Shown: piece after piece, positions 1 through 8,679 of the stretch
Layout: each line of letters starts with the position of its first letter
How positions within the stretch are numbered: position 1 is the first letter of the stretch
Source: Clostridia bacterium
GTDB taxonomy: Bacteria; Bacillota; Clostridia; Oscillospirales; Oscillospiraceae
DNA length: 64,000 nucleotides
Direction of reading: 5' to 3'
Assembly (NCBI GenBank): GCA_009929315.1
Contig: SAAS01000004.1
Span: 62,001 to 126,000 of the forward strand
The notes under the pieces: generated by a model
What the model was told of the DNA's origin: nothing
Database searches by the model: none
The model's input: the letters and a program-made list of their open reading frames with translations, nothing else
Position numbers and translations under genes: made by a program

Positions 1-7
1 TTTACTT

Positions 8-964
8 ATGGCAAAAGCGAACAAAAGAAAAGTAAAGTTTTACAAAAGCTTAGCAGTTGCCGCAAGTCTTCTATTCATAATCAGCATCATGTCGGTTGGC
101 GGTTATGCCTATTATCAGCACCCTGTCAATTATATTGATGTTGACATCAACCCAAGCCTTGAACTGGAGGTTAATGCCTTCAACCGCGTCATAGATGTTA
201 CCTATTTTAATTCTGACGCGGAAAAACTGATTGAATCAGATGATTTAACCGGATGCAAGACGGAGACTGCCGTGGCTTTGATTCTTCAGGCTGCAAGTGA
301 CAGCGGATATATCATAAAGGATGAAACCTCGGTTGTCTCATTGGCGGCTTATGGCAGGAACGCGGAAAAAACACAGGACTTGCTCTCTAGATGCACCAAT
401 ACCATACAAAATCAATATTGCGAACTTGCCGTTTATACCGCAACGGTTTCCGATGAACTCAAGTCTGAAGCGAAGGCCACATCTATCAGCGCCGGGAAAC
501 TGGGGCTAATTAAAATGATTCAAACGCTGGACAGCACGGCAACTACTGAATATTACAGAAATAAATCTGTGGCTTCAATAGTAAACCAGCTGACTTGTCT
601 TTGCTCCGAGGTGAATACAGGTGTATCTGAGGAGACCAAAGCCAATATTCAAAACAGAATTTCAGGTGTAAACGCGCAAATAGAATGCATTGAGCAAAAC
701 AGAAGGTCACAGGAGATGCAAGGCGCTGGATCTCCCAATCAGTTTAATTCAAGCGCAGAATACGGCGACACTTACAGCAGCTCATCAGTTCCCGGTAATC
801 AAACCGATTCGGGTCAGTTCGGCGGAAATGCGGACGATCCGTCAAATTACTGCCAGCCCCCGGCCACCGATTCAAACAATTCAACAGCATATTCTGGCGG
901 CAGCAATCAGGAGATTCAATCTTCTGCAAACGGGAAAACCAATACTGCCATGTCACCGAACTAG
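8..964 (+). CDS. RsgI-like anti-sigma factor, extracellular part (probably 5' truncated by window edge)
   Basis: The 318 codons from this ATG give a short basic N-terminus, one membrane segment (about residues 13-35) and then the extracellular motif YIDVDINPSLELEVNAFNRV typical of RsgI proteins, which control SigI-type sigma factors. In that family a cytosolic anti-sigma domain precedes the membrane segment. Here only about 12 residues do, the frame is still open at base 2, and no ribosome binding site can be seen, so the true start probably lies outside the window. The last 90 residues are a Ser/Asn/Gln/Pro-rich low-complexity tail. A strong terminator follows. The sigma-factor partner would be upstream and is not visible; the family call is firm, the signal sensed is unknown. 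Confidence 0.75.
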   Translation: MAKANKRKVKFYKSLAVAASLLFIISIMSVGGYAYYQHPVNYIDVDINPSLELEVNAFNRVIDVTYFNSDAEKLIESDDLTGCKTETAVALILQAASDSGYIIKDETSVVSLAAYGRNAEKTQDLLSRCTNTIQNQYCELAVYTATVSDELKSEAKATSISAGKLGLIKMIQTLDSTATTEYYRNKSVASIVNQLTCLCSEVNTGVSEETKANIQNRISGVNAQIECIEQNRRSQEMQGAGSPNQFNSSAEYGDTYSSSSVPGNQTDSGQFGGNADDPSNYCQPPATDSNNSTAYSGGSNQEIQSSANGKTNTAMSPN

Positions 965-988
965 CCATGAAAATACAATACAACACAA

Positions 989-1031
989 TCAATCGACCGA
1001 CCGACAATGTTCGGTCGATTGAAATTTTTTT
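989..1031 (+). terminator. Intrinsic terminator after the RsgI-like gene
   Basis: A perfect 12-bp stem (989-1000 with 1011-1022) and 10-base loop are followed by AA and seven T residues. It separates the RsgI-like gene from the small secreted protein gene. Confidence 0.9.
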
Positions 1032-1133
1032 ATCGAAATGCAAGGTTTCACTTTCTCTATTCGTATTGTTTATAGGATATGGTAATAGCACGGTAAACAG
1101 CTACGACTTATTCAAAAAGAAAGGAATGGTTCT

Positions 1134-1631
1134 ATGAAAAATAAAATATTCATCTCAGGATTAGTGGTCGTTATCCTCCTCGCATCTCTTTCTGCTGCCT
1201 TTGCTTTTGGCGGGCAGGGCAGTTTACAGTCGGGAGTGTCGTGTGGATCGGGAGTTATGAATCGAACCTACATGCAGACTCAGACGATGTCTCAAGATTT
1301 TACGATGCAGTGCGATAGGGAACAAAACACGGAGAAACTTTGTCAGGAAAATGAAACCTGTCTGAACGAACAACATCTCTATGCCTATGAAAACCGCGTT
1401 TGTAATCTTGAGGCTCTGGCAAGCTACCTTGAAATCGACACAAGCGATATGAGCCGCACGGAAATTGTGACTGCAATAGAATCCGCGGTTGAGGCTCTTG
1501 ATTCATCAGATCTTTCCGCTCTCGCTGACAAAATGGAAATTGATACAACTGATTTGACTGATGCCGAAATCCTTGCCGCAATCGAAGACACTCTTCTTCC
1601 CGCGCGCGAAAGATTACATATCAACCGCTAA
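1134..1631 (+). CDS. Small secreted protein with an internal acidic helical duplication
   Basis: The 165-residue product starts with a typical signal peptide (KNK, then a hydrophobic run ending near SAAFAFG), so it is probably exported. A Gly/Met/Gln/Cys-rich spacer follows. The C-terminal third holds two copies of a motif about 31 residues apart: LEIDTSDMSRTEIVTAIES and MEIDTTDLTDAEILAAIED, each a predicted loop-helix reminiscent of SAP or Rho-N-like folds. AAAGGAA lies before the ATG. Strong terminators flank the gene, so it is monocistronic. No family function is recognised; it sits next to an RsgI-type protein, but a link is only guesswork. Confidence 0.75.
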   Translation: MKNKIFISGLVVVILLASLSAAFAFGGQGSLQSGVSCGSGVMNRTYMQTQTMSQDFTMQCDREQNTEKLCQENETCLNEQHLYAYENRVCNLEALASYLEIDTSDMSRTEIVTAIESAVEALDSSDLSALADKMEIDTTDLTDAEILAAIEDTLLPARERLHINR

Positions 1632-1644
1632 ATATTGCGCATAT

Positions 1645-1688
1645 AACAGAGAACCGGACTACATGTTCCGGTTCTCTGTTTATTTCTC
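1645..1688 (+). terminator. Intrinsic terminator after the small secreted protein gene
   Basis: A perfect 14-bp stem (1645-1658 with 1667-1680) with an 8-base loop is followed by TATTTCTCT. It begins 13 bases after the stop codon. Confidence 0.88.
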
Positions 1689-1715
1689 TAATACGTTAGC
1701 GTGCAATAAACATGA

Positions 1716-2465
<750 letters not shown>

Positions 2466-2477
2466 AGGAGAGCGCAC

Positions 2478-3887
2478 ATGAAAAAAGGTACAGAAAAAGA
2501 AGTCATCGGCTATCTGCCCGATGAAAAACCGGCACCGCTAAAGCTTCTGCTTTACGCAATTCAGCAGGTCATCGTTATGTTCCCTGCAACCATTGCGGTT
2601 GCACTTATCACCGGCTTCCAGGTTTCCACCACACTGTTCGCCAGCGGTCTTGCAACAATCTGCTTCGTTTTCATCTCCGGCAAAAAAATTCCTATGTATT
2701 ACGGTTCGAGCTTTTCCTATCTGTCCGCAATTTCGGGGCTTATTGCGGCACAGGGCTTCGCTAAGTCAAACGGAATTCTTCCGACAGAGGCAATTCAGAT
2801 TGCTCAGTTCGGAATCATTGCTTCCGGTCTTGTCTCAATCGCTGCCGGCTTCCTTGTAAGATTCTCCGGCAAAAACGCAGTTGAGAAGGTTCTGCCCGCA
2901 ACAATCACAGGTTCAATCGCAATGATAATCGGTCTTACCCTCGCCGGAAACGCGCTGGCAGACGCCGCGCCCCAGGCTGTGGCAGAAGGTGCAGCGGCAA
3001 CAATTTTCAACGGCGGCTGGGTTTGGGCTGTTTCTCTCGTAACACTTCTTTCAACCGTATTTTTCTCAAAGTACCTCAAGGGTTTCCTCGGTCAGCTCCC
3101 CCTGCTCCTCGGCGCAGGCGTCGGCTGCCTCTTTGCCGGGATTCTTTTCTGGGTCGGCGGTGCCGATATGAGTCTTTTCCGCAGCCTCCCCGCAGAAGCC
3201 CTCGCGGCTTCCACCTGGAAGCTCGGCGACGGCAGCATCTTTGCTTTGCCTGCCTTCTCCTTTCCCAAAGTTTCATGGGTAGCAGTCGCGGCGATTATGC
3301 CTATTGCAATCGCTACAATTCCTGAATCCACTGCTCACATCTATCAGCTCGACATCTATGTAAACGATCTTGCCGAGAAAAAGGGCAAAAAGAAATACGG
3401 CATTGCCGATCTGCTTGACAGAAACCTCATAGGCGACGGTCTTTGCGACATGATTACTGGCTTCATCGGCGGACCCGCAGGCACAAACTACGGTGAAAAC
3501 ATCAGCACCATGGCTATCACAAAGGTCTTCTCCATTGCCGTTATGATAGGCGCCGCAATCATCGCAATGGTTGTTTCCTGCTTCACCCCGCTTATCAAGA
3601 TCATTTACGGAATCCCCACAGCTGTCATCGGCGGACTCGAGATTTACCTCTTCGGCGCAATTGCTGCACAGGGCATCGCAATCATGATTGATAAAAAGGT
3701 CGATATGTTCAGCGCAAAGAACATTGCCGTAATCGCCTCGATTATGGTTATCGGAGTCGGCGGCCAGTATGCCTTCGGCGGAAGCATTCCATTCTTCGGA
3801 ATCAATGTTCCCTGCATTGCAGGCGCTGCAATCTTCGGAATCTTCCTTAACCTCGTACTCGGCATCGGCGAAAAGAAAGCCGAATAA
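2478..3887 (+). CDS. uraA: Uracil permease (NCS2 / UraA family)
   Basis: The 469-residue polytopic membrane protein belongs to the nucleobase:cation symporter-2 family and should import uracil by proton symport. The protein is almost entirely hydrophobic segments (about 12-14). It contains PESTAHIYQLD and GGPAGTNYGENI, matching the paired half-helix substrate-site motifs of UraA-type carriers rather than the xanthine/urate subgroup. AGGAGAG precedes the ATG. Its position directly after pyrR and behind the PyrR attenuator supports uracil over purine as substrate. A strong terminator closes the transcript. Confidence 0.9.
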   Translation: MKKGTEKEVIGYLPDEKPAPLKLLLYAIQQVIVMFPATIAVALITGFQVSTTLFASGLATICFVFISGKKIPMYYGSSFSYLSAISGLIAAQGFAKSNGILPTEAIQIAQFGIIASGLVSIAAGFLVRFSGKNAVEKVLPATITGSIAMIIGLTLAGNALADAAPQAVAEGAAATIFNGGWVWAVSLVTLLSTVFFSKYLKGFLGQLPLLLGAGVGCLFAGILFWVGGADMSLFRSLPAEALAASTWKLGDGSIFALPAFSFPKVSWVAVAAIMPIAIATIPESTAHIYQLDIYVNDLAEKKGKKKYGIADLLDRNLIGDGLCDMITGFIGGPAGTNYGENISTMAITKVFSIAVMIGAAIIAMVVSCFTPLIKIIYGIPTAVIGGLEIYLFGAIAAQGIAIMIDKKVDMFSAKNIAVIASIMVIGVGGQYAFGGSIPFFGINVPCIAGAAIFGIFLNLVLGIGEKKAE

Positions 3888-3915
3888 TAGGCGCAGCAAA
3901 TAAATATATTACAAC

Positions 3916-3957
3916 AAACGGCACAGCCGAACTAAGCGGCTGTGCCGTTTATTTGTT
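3916..3957 (+). terminator. Intrinsic terminator after uraA
   Basis: A 14-bp perfect stem (3916-3929 with 3937-3950) and 7-base loop are followed by ATTTGTTTT. Confidence 0.88.
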
Positions 3958-4071
3958 TTATCTAAAAAGGCGCGGAGAGCCTGTTTATGGGAAGGCTCCC
4001 CGCAAAAAACAGTCATTATATGAGTTCCGATTTTTTGGACTGCGTCGAAATAGTTAGAGTGGGTGTGTTAG

Positions 4072-4813
4072 AGTATAGCGGCCTATATCATTGAAAACCA
4101 CAAATCAGCGACCATCATGGCGGAGGAAAAAGGTAAGACGAGAAAACCTCCACAGTCGGCGCCCAAGCTGAAATATCGGGTCAAAGATTTAGAGAAAGCC
4201 AAAAAAGACAAAAATCTTGAACTCGCACAGAGGGAACGTCGATTGGCCGAGGAGAAAGAGAAGGTAGAAATTTTAAAAAAATCCCTGCACATATTCATGC
4301 GAGCACAAGAATGAAATACGAAGCAATAGAAGAGTGTCGCCACCAGTTCTCAGTGCGGAAGATGTGCAGTGCACTTGCAGCGAAGGAATCCAATTATTAT
4401 AGGTGGCAAAGCAGACAGGAAATCCAGCAGAAAAACTGCTGATTATGAAGATAGAAACGCTGTTTTCGGAGAGCCGGAGGACATACGGTTACAGGAAAAT
4501 GCAGCGAGCTTTGGCACAGTCAGGCACTGAAATAAGCGTTTATCGCGTAAGGAAAATGATGCGGGAAAACGGCATAATCAGCAGCATGAGCCGCCCGGGC
4601 TGTCCGTATGACAACACATGTGCAGAGAGCTTCTTTGTTACGATAAAAAAGGAATGTATTTACCGGCGGCGATATGTTACAATGGAAGAAGTTAGGCGAG
4701 ATATGTTCTCGTATGTCGAGCTGTTTTATAATCGGAAGCATATGCATTCAGTCTTGGGTTATCTGAGCCCGTTTGCATACAGAAGAAAGAATCAGGGCGG
4801 CGAAGCCGCTTAA
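4072..4813 (+). pseudogene. Decayed IS3-family insertion sequence (orfA and orfB fragments)
   Basis: The first part (about 4072-4314) is the coiled-coil end of an IS3 orfA, without its helix-turn-helix. A run of seven A residues near 4275-4281 and an orfB-type ATG at 4311, in the -1 frame, fit the usual IS3 frameshift arrangement. OrfB starts MKYEAIEECRHQFSVRKMCS, then is interrupted by a frameshift and stop near 4440. It resumes as SESRRTYGYRKMQRAL and jumps straight from RKMMRENGIISS to CPYDNTCAESFF. The segment carrying the first two acidic residues of the DDE triad is therefore deleted and only the last (AESFF) remains. The element cannot encode a working transposase. Terminal repeats were not resolved. 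Confidence 0.85.
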
Positions 4814-4819
4814 AAACAA

Positions 4820-5179
4820 GTGTTTTCTATGCGGATGACTTTACGGGACCCACTGACCATTTTTCAACGCACTCCACTGTCCAACACTCTGGAAAACGCT
4901 TATAACGCCTGTCTGGAGCAGCCGCGCAATTCAAAACGCTTTATAGAGCTGAAATTCATTCAACATAATAAGCAGTTTGTTCTGGACATCTGCAATTCAT
5001 ATAGAGGGACAGTTAAATTTGACATCGAGGGTTTTCCCATTTCGCAAAAAGAGGGCCACGGTGTCGGCGGTCGGAGCATTTTCGCGTTTATACGCAAGTA
5101 TCATGCAACATTTGACTATTCGGCAATTAAGGGTATTTTCAGTTTCAGACTTATGTTTTCGGACGACGATTTGACTTAA
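4820..5179 (+). pseudogene. C-terminal fragment of a GHKL sensor kinase ATPase domain
   Basis: From about residue 20 the product matches the ATP-binding half of GHKL-type kinases (AgrC/CitA-like). It has an N-box-like LSNTLENAYNACLEQ, then FVLDICNSYRG, and a G-box-like EGHGVGGRSIF. The sensor, membrane and phospho-acceptor parts are missing. The leading 20 residues read through sequence adjoining the IS3 remnant and look non-native. The gene appears to have lost its 5' part when the insertion element arrived or decayed. No partner response regulator is visible in the window. Confidence 0.7.
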
Positions 5180-5221
5180 TCTTCAAATTATTACGTCTTA
5201 TTTAATGTTCAAAGGGAGGTT

Positions 5222-5815
5222 ATGTTTGTGACCCAACGGGCAAAAGCGCAAATTATCAAATCCTTTAGGGAGCTTCTGGCCAAGCAGTCAATAGACAAGA
5301 TTACGGTCAAGGAAATCTGTGCGCAGTGCAATGTTAACAGACAGACATTTTACTACTACTTCACCGACATAATGGACATTTTTAAATATGTTTTTTTCAA
5401 GGAGCTTTCTTGTGACATTGCACAAAACAGAACTTTCGGCACCTGGGAGGGCGGTTTTTTAGCGACGATGAACTATCTTAAGAACAATACAAAATTGGTT
5501 CTTCATGTCTACAATTCCTCCTATTGGCCTGAAGCGAACGCTTTTTTTGCCGGTCTCTCAAACAAGCTCATGCTTGATGTTGTTGACGAATGCATAGAAA
5601 ATCTCGGCGTAACCATAACCGAAAAAAACAAGAATTTTATCATAAACTTCTATCGACGCGTTTTCAACGGTCTGTTTGTTGACTGGGTTAACGAGGGCAT
5701 GGAGGAAGAACCTCAGGTAATGCTCAATAAGCTTCTTTTAATGATTTCCGGCAGCATTCGGCGCTCTGTAATTGCATTTGTTGATTACGAAAAAGAAGGC
5801 GAGCGCAAAATATAG
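5222..5815 (+). CDS. TetR/AcrR-family transcriptional regulator
   Basis: The 197-residue protein has an N-terminal TetR DNA-binding domain with the recognition-helix pattern ITVKEICAQCNVNRQTFYYYFTD (residues about 25-47). A ligand domain like that of DhaS-type or TetR_C_8 regulators follows (FINFYRRVFNGLFVDWVNEGM-like region near the end). AAAGGGAGG lies just before the ATG. The next gene, on the same strand 129 bases on, is a multi-pass membrane protein that this regulator may control. The effector is unknown. Confidence 0.88.
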   Translation: MFVTQRAKAQIIKSFRELLAKQSIDKITVKEICAQCNVNRQTFYYYFTDIMDIFKYVFFKELSCDIAQNRTFGTWEGGFLATMNYLKNNTKLVLHVYNSSYWPEANAFFAGLSNKLMLDVVDECIENLGVTITEKNKNFIINFYRRVFNGLFVDWVNEGMEEEPQVMLNKLLLMISGSIRRSVIAFVDYEKEGERKI

Positions 5816-5944
5816 TATTTTTGTTTAATTTCTGACACATTTCAAAATCTGTCTATTGCTATTCCCCAAACTTAAATAATAAAATAACAATGCCAAATAA
5901 ATTTGGTGGAAGTATTCAATATTTTATGATGAGGGGATTATATT

Positions 5945-6937
5945 ATGTTTGACTTTTCACAAGGCGGCGGAGCAATTACCGCCATCCTCGGATGGCTAAT
6001 GGTATTTGCGGCTCTGTTTGCTCTCAACGAGTTCACCCGCAGATTCAAATGGGTCGGTTTTACCGCGTTTGTCGTTATGCCGATAGTTTTGAGTGTTCTT
6101 TGGTTCACAGTTCTTAAAGGTTCTTCTTATACGGACTGGTTCCATCTTTTCAAGGTCTATTCCTCCACCGCTGGCTGCATTATTTTCTGGTGCATCCGTT
6201 TTGTCGGCGGAACAAAAAAGGACGGAACAAAATGGAGATTGGCCGATAAAAAGGGCTTCCTGTTCCTTGCTTTCCTTATACTCGCGGTCAACATTCTCGA
6301 GGCCTGCATCAAAGATCTGGAAGTTGGAAAGCTCTACTATGCCGTTAAAACCCTTGTTGAAGAAGAAGGTACAAACGGAGCTACCAAGTACTATCTGATG
6401 GGCGGTTCATGGAACATAATGAACGCTATCGCGGGCTTTTTGAACATCGTCACCATCACCGGTTGGTTTGGAATCGTAATTCGCAAAAAGACGAAAAACG
6501 ACGGCAGCCGCGATATGCTCTGGCCTGATATGCTCTGGTTCTGGATAATAGCTTACGATCTCTGGAACTTTGCCTACACTTATAACTGCCTGCCGCACCA
6601 CGCTTGGTACTGCGGACTTGCTCTTCTTCTGGCCCCCACACTCTGTGCGTTCACGGTCGGCAAGGGCGCATGGCTCCAGCACAGAGCACAGACTCTCGCC
6701 CTGTGGTGCATGTTTGCGCAAACCTTCCCGCTATTCCAGGATCACAGCCAGTTCTCAGTTGTTTCGAGCTATAATCCCACAATTTACACAATAGTAAGCG
6801 GTCTTGCCCTTGCCTTCAATGTCGGCGTTCTTGTTTACATGATTTACAAGGTTGTTAAGGCAAAGAAGAACCCCTATACCAACGATATCTATACGGATCT
6901 CAAGGAGTATAAGGCAATTAAGGAACTTGCGGAATAA
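5945..6937 (+). CDS. Multi-pass membrane protein, DUF5692-like
   Basis: The 330-residue protein contains roughly ten hydrophobic segments, with conserved-looking aromatic and charged clusters such as WNIMNAIAGFLNI, LWFWIIAYDLWNFAYTYNC and HHAWYCG. I recall this pattern from proteins of the DUF5692 family, which have no established function; this match is from memory. GATGAGGGG lies before the ATG. The gene follows a TetR regulator and ends at a strong terminator, giving a two-gene regulator/membrane-protein arrangement often seen for transporters, but no transporter family is recognised. Confidence 0.7.
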   Translation: MFDFSQGGGAITAILGWLMVFAALFALNEFTRRFKWVGFTAFVVMPIVLSVLWFTVLKGSSYTDWFHLFKVYSSTAGCIIFWCIRFVGGTKKDGTKWRLADKKGFLFLAFLILAVNILEACIKDLEVGKLYYAVKTLVEEEGTNGATKYYLMGGSWNIMNAIAGFLNIVTITGWFGIVIRKKTKNDGSRDMLWPDMLWFWIIAYDLWNFAYTYNCLPHHAWYCGLALLLAPTLCAFTVGKGAWLQHRAQTLALWCMFAQTFPLFQDHSQFSVVSSYNPTIYTIVSGLALAFNVGVLVYMIYKVVKAKKNPYTNDIYTDLKEYKAIKELAE

Positions 6938-7255
6938 ATCTGTCAAAACAAAAAGTAATCAGGACGGCAGGCATTTTTAATGCCTGCCGTCTTTTACATT
7001 TTCATTTTTATGTCAGCAGCTTAATCAAGAAGAAAGAAAGTCTCAGTAATATAGTAGTAATAATAACTATTATCGTTTTCAATTTTTATTAAACTCTACA
7101 ATTCTTGTTTTTACTCTGCAATTTACGTAATATTGCATTGCGAAAAAACAATATTTGGTATATATTATTGGCAGGCAAGGCAAGTATCCGAAAATTATTG
7201 CCAGCAAGACCTTAAAAAGGGAAAAATAATTAACGAATAAGAAAGGTTGGTCGAC
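6938..7255 (+). promoter_or_regulatory. Intergenic region: terminator, desulfoferrodoxin promoter and tandem leader repeats
   Basis: No gene is seen. A 12-bp stem terminator (6963-6974 with 6980-6991, then TTTT) ends the upstream gene. A promoter for the oxygen-defence genes is likely at 7138-7166: TTGCGA, 17 bases, TATATT. Just downstream, two near-identical direct repeats of about 17 bases (7164-7180 and 7194-7211, core ATTATTG-CAG-CAAG) look like tandem regulator sites. GAAAGG at 7241-7246 is the ribosome binding site of the next gene. Confidence 0.6.
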
Positions 7256-7645
7256 ATGAGTAAACAACAGCAGAAATTCTATATTTGTAAGCATTGCGGT
7301 AACATTATAGGTATGATTGAGCCCTCGGGTGTACCCGTGGTATGCTGCGGCGAAAACATGGCAGAGCTTGTTCCAAACACCTCTGACGGTTCCGTTGAAA
7401 AGCACGTTCCGGTTATCAAAATCTCGGGCAGCAAGGTAACGGTTGAAATCGGTTCTGTTCCTCATCCCATGACGGACGCTCATCATATCAGCTGGGTATA
7501 TATACAAACCGAAAAAGGCGGCCAGCGCAAAAACCTCGACTTTACGGGTGAGCCTTCCGTTTCCTTTGCTCTCACCGAGGACGACAAATTGGTTACGGCG
7601 TTCGCTTATTGCAATCTTCACGGTTTGTGGAAAGCCGACGTGTAG
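7256..7645 (+). CDS. dfx: Desulfoferrodoxin (superoxide reductase with desulforedoxin domain)
   Basis: The 129-residue protein reduces superoxide to peroxide in the cytosol of anaerobes. The N-terminal desulforedoxin-type rubredoxin-like iron site has CKHCG and the adjacent CC of VVCCGENM. The catalytic iron site has the His of KHVPVI, the pattern HPMTDAHHISWV, and the Cys/His of CNLHGLWK. The ATG at 7256, 10 bases after GAAAGG, is preferred to a TTG nine bases earlier. It leads a row of three iron proteins (dfx, rubredoxin, high-molecular-weight rubredoxin), so the electron donor is encoded next door. Confidence 0.95.
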   Translation: MSKQQQKFYICKHCGNIIGMIEPSGVPVVCCGENMAELVPNTSDGSVEKHVPVIKISGSKVTVEIGSVPHPMTDAHHISWVYIQTEKGGQRKNLDFTGEPSVSFALTEDDKLVTAFAYCNLHGLWKADV

Positions 7646-7679
7646 TTCGGCTAAACAAAATAGAATTGAGGTTTAAAAT

Positions 7680-7841
7680 ATGAAAAAATACACTTGCACC
7701 GTATGCGGCTATGTTTATGATGAAGAAGTCGGCGATTCCGCAGGCGGAATTGCTCCCGGAACAAAGTTCGAGGATTTACCCGATACCTGGGTATGCCCGG
7801 TTTGCGGCGCGCCGAAATCGGATTTTGAGGAAAACGCGTAA
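7680..7841 (+). CDS. Rubredoxin (53 residues)
   Basis: The product begins [18 protein letters not shown] and ends with [17 protein letters not shown]. It has two CxxC pairs that bind a single iron, at the normal rubredoxin length. TTGAGG precedes the ATG. The gene lies 34 bases after desulfoferrodoxin and 35 before the high-molecular-weight rubredoxin gene, so it is probably co-transcribed and passes electrons to superoxide reductase or to oxygen- or NO-reducing flavoproteins. Confidence 0.95.
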   Translation: MKKYTCTVCGYVYDEEVGDSAGGIAPGTKFEDLPDTWVCPVCGAPKSDFEENA

Positions 7842-7876
7842 CACTGTCTTAGCAAAATAATAACACGGAGGCTACT

Positions 7877-8518
7877 ATGGATACGACAGCTCTGTTTAAA
7901 ATTTCATACGGGCTTTATGTTGTCGGAACTAAAATTGATGGAAAAAATGCTGGCTGCATCGTCGATGCCTTCATTCAGTCCACAAGCACTCCGGTTCCAA
8001 CGGTTATTCTGTGCAGCATAAATACAAACCAGACCAACGCGGCAATAAAGCAAACAAAGGAATTTATGATTTCTGTCCTGGCAGATAACGTCGATCCCTT
8101 CGTTATCGGAAACTTCGGCTTCCAGTCCGGAAGAGATGTCGACAAATGGGCAAATGTGCCTTTCGAGCTCGTGGACGAGCTGCCCGTGCTTGAAAAAGCC
8201 TCCGCTTATCTGCGCTGTAAGGTGACCGACACTAAGGAGCTTTCAACTCACACCGTCTTTTTCTGCGATGTCGTCGATGCCCTACAAGGCGATGGCGAAA
8301 GCCTTATTTACGGCGATTACCAGAAGGACATGAAGCCGAAAACTCTGGAGGCATTCAAAAAATATAAGCAGTCGGGCAAAGCGCCGGAGCCTCCCGCCAA
8401 ATGGGTTTGCAGCGTATGCGGATATGTTTATACGGGAGATATTCCCTTCGAGGACCTGCCCGAGGATTGGAAATGTCCGAAATGCGGCAGTCCTAAAAGC
8501 GTTTTTAAAAAGCAATAA
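7877..8518 (+). CDS. hrb: High-molecular-weight rubredoxin: flavin reductase domain fused to rubredoxin
   Basis: Residues 1 to about 155 form a flavin-reductase-like FMN-binding domain ([15 protein letters not shown]..., [15 protein letters not shown]..., SVLADN). Residues about 170-213 are a rubredoxin with [10 protein letters not shown] and CPKCGSPK. In Moorella and Clostridium such proteins accept electrons from NAD(P)H and pass them to the flavodiiron protein FprA for oxygen or NO reduction. AACACGGAGG precedes the ATG. No fprA gene is in the window. With the two preceding genes it makes an oxidative-stress operon. Confidence 0.92.
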   Translation: MDTTALFKISYGLYVVGTKIDGKNAGCIVDAFIQSTSTPVPTVILCSINTNQTNAAIKQTKEFMISVLADNVDPFVIGNFGFQSGRDVDKWANVPFELVDELPVLEKASAYLRCKVTDTKELSTHTVFFCDVVDALQGDGESLIYGDYQKDMKPKTLEAFKKYKQSGKAPEPPAKWVCSVCGYVYTGDIPFEDLPEDWKCPKCGSPKSVFKKQ

Positions 8519-8535
8519 CAAAACAATTATATCAG

Positions 8536-8573
8536 TCAAGGGGTATTTAGAATTATTTCTAAATACCCCTTGA
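8536..8573. repeat. 17-bp perfect inverted repeat overlapping the ABC-exporter promoter
   Basis: TCAAGGGGTATTTAGAA (8536-8552) is followed by TTAT and its exact reverse complement (8557-8573). The 3' arm overlaps the -35 hexamer of the next promoter. Neither flank has a T-run, so a simple terminator is less likely than an operator or a combined element. It begins 18 bases after the hrb stop codon. Confidence 0.85.
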
Positions 8574-8597
8574 CAACTTTAAAAAAAGTGATATATT
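8570..8597 (+). promoter_or_regulatory. Sigma-A type promoter of the ABC-exporter operon
   Basis: TTGACA at 8570-8575 and TATATT at 8592-8597 are separated by 16 bases. The -35 element is partly buried in the 17-bp inverted repeat at 8536-8573, which suggests regulation by a protein bound there. Confidence 0.8.
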
Positions 8598-8679
8598 CAA
8601 TCTCAATGACGGGCAAATTTGACCCGTTGAAGAATATTGTAATTTGATATTATTTTAACACGGCACTGGAGGTAGCTTA

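Noticed and set aside
3273..3899. A 208-codon minus-strand frame opposite uraA
   Set aside because: The acidic, Asp/Asn/Cys-rich product is what a reversed membrane-protein gene gives; no start signal is seen.
3961..4010. Stem around GCGGAGAGCCT / AGGCTCCCCGC after uraA
   Set aside because: It may be a minus-strand terminator of a lost gene or part of the insertion scar; there is no gene for it to serve, so it is not listed as a feature.
7079..7621. A 180-codon minus-strand frame opposite desulfoferrodoxin
   Set aside because: It covers the promoter and coding region of a certain gene and matches nothing.
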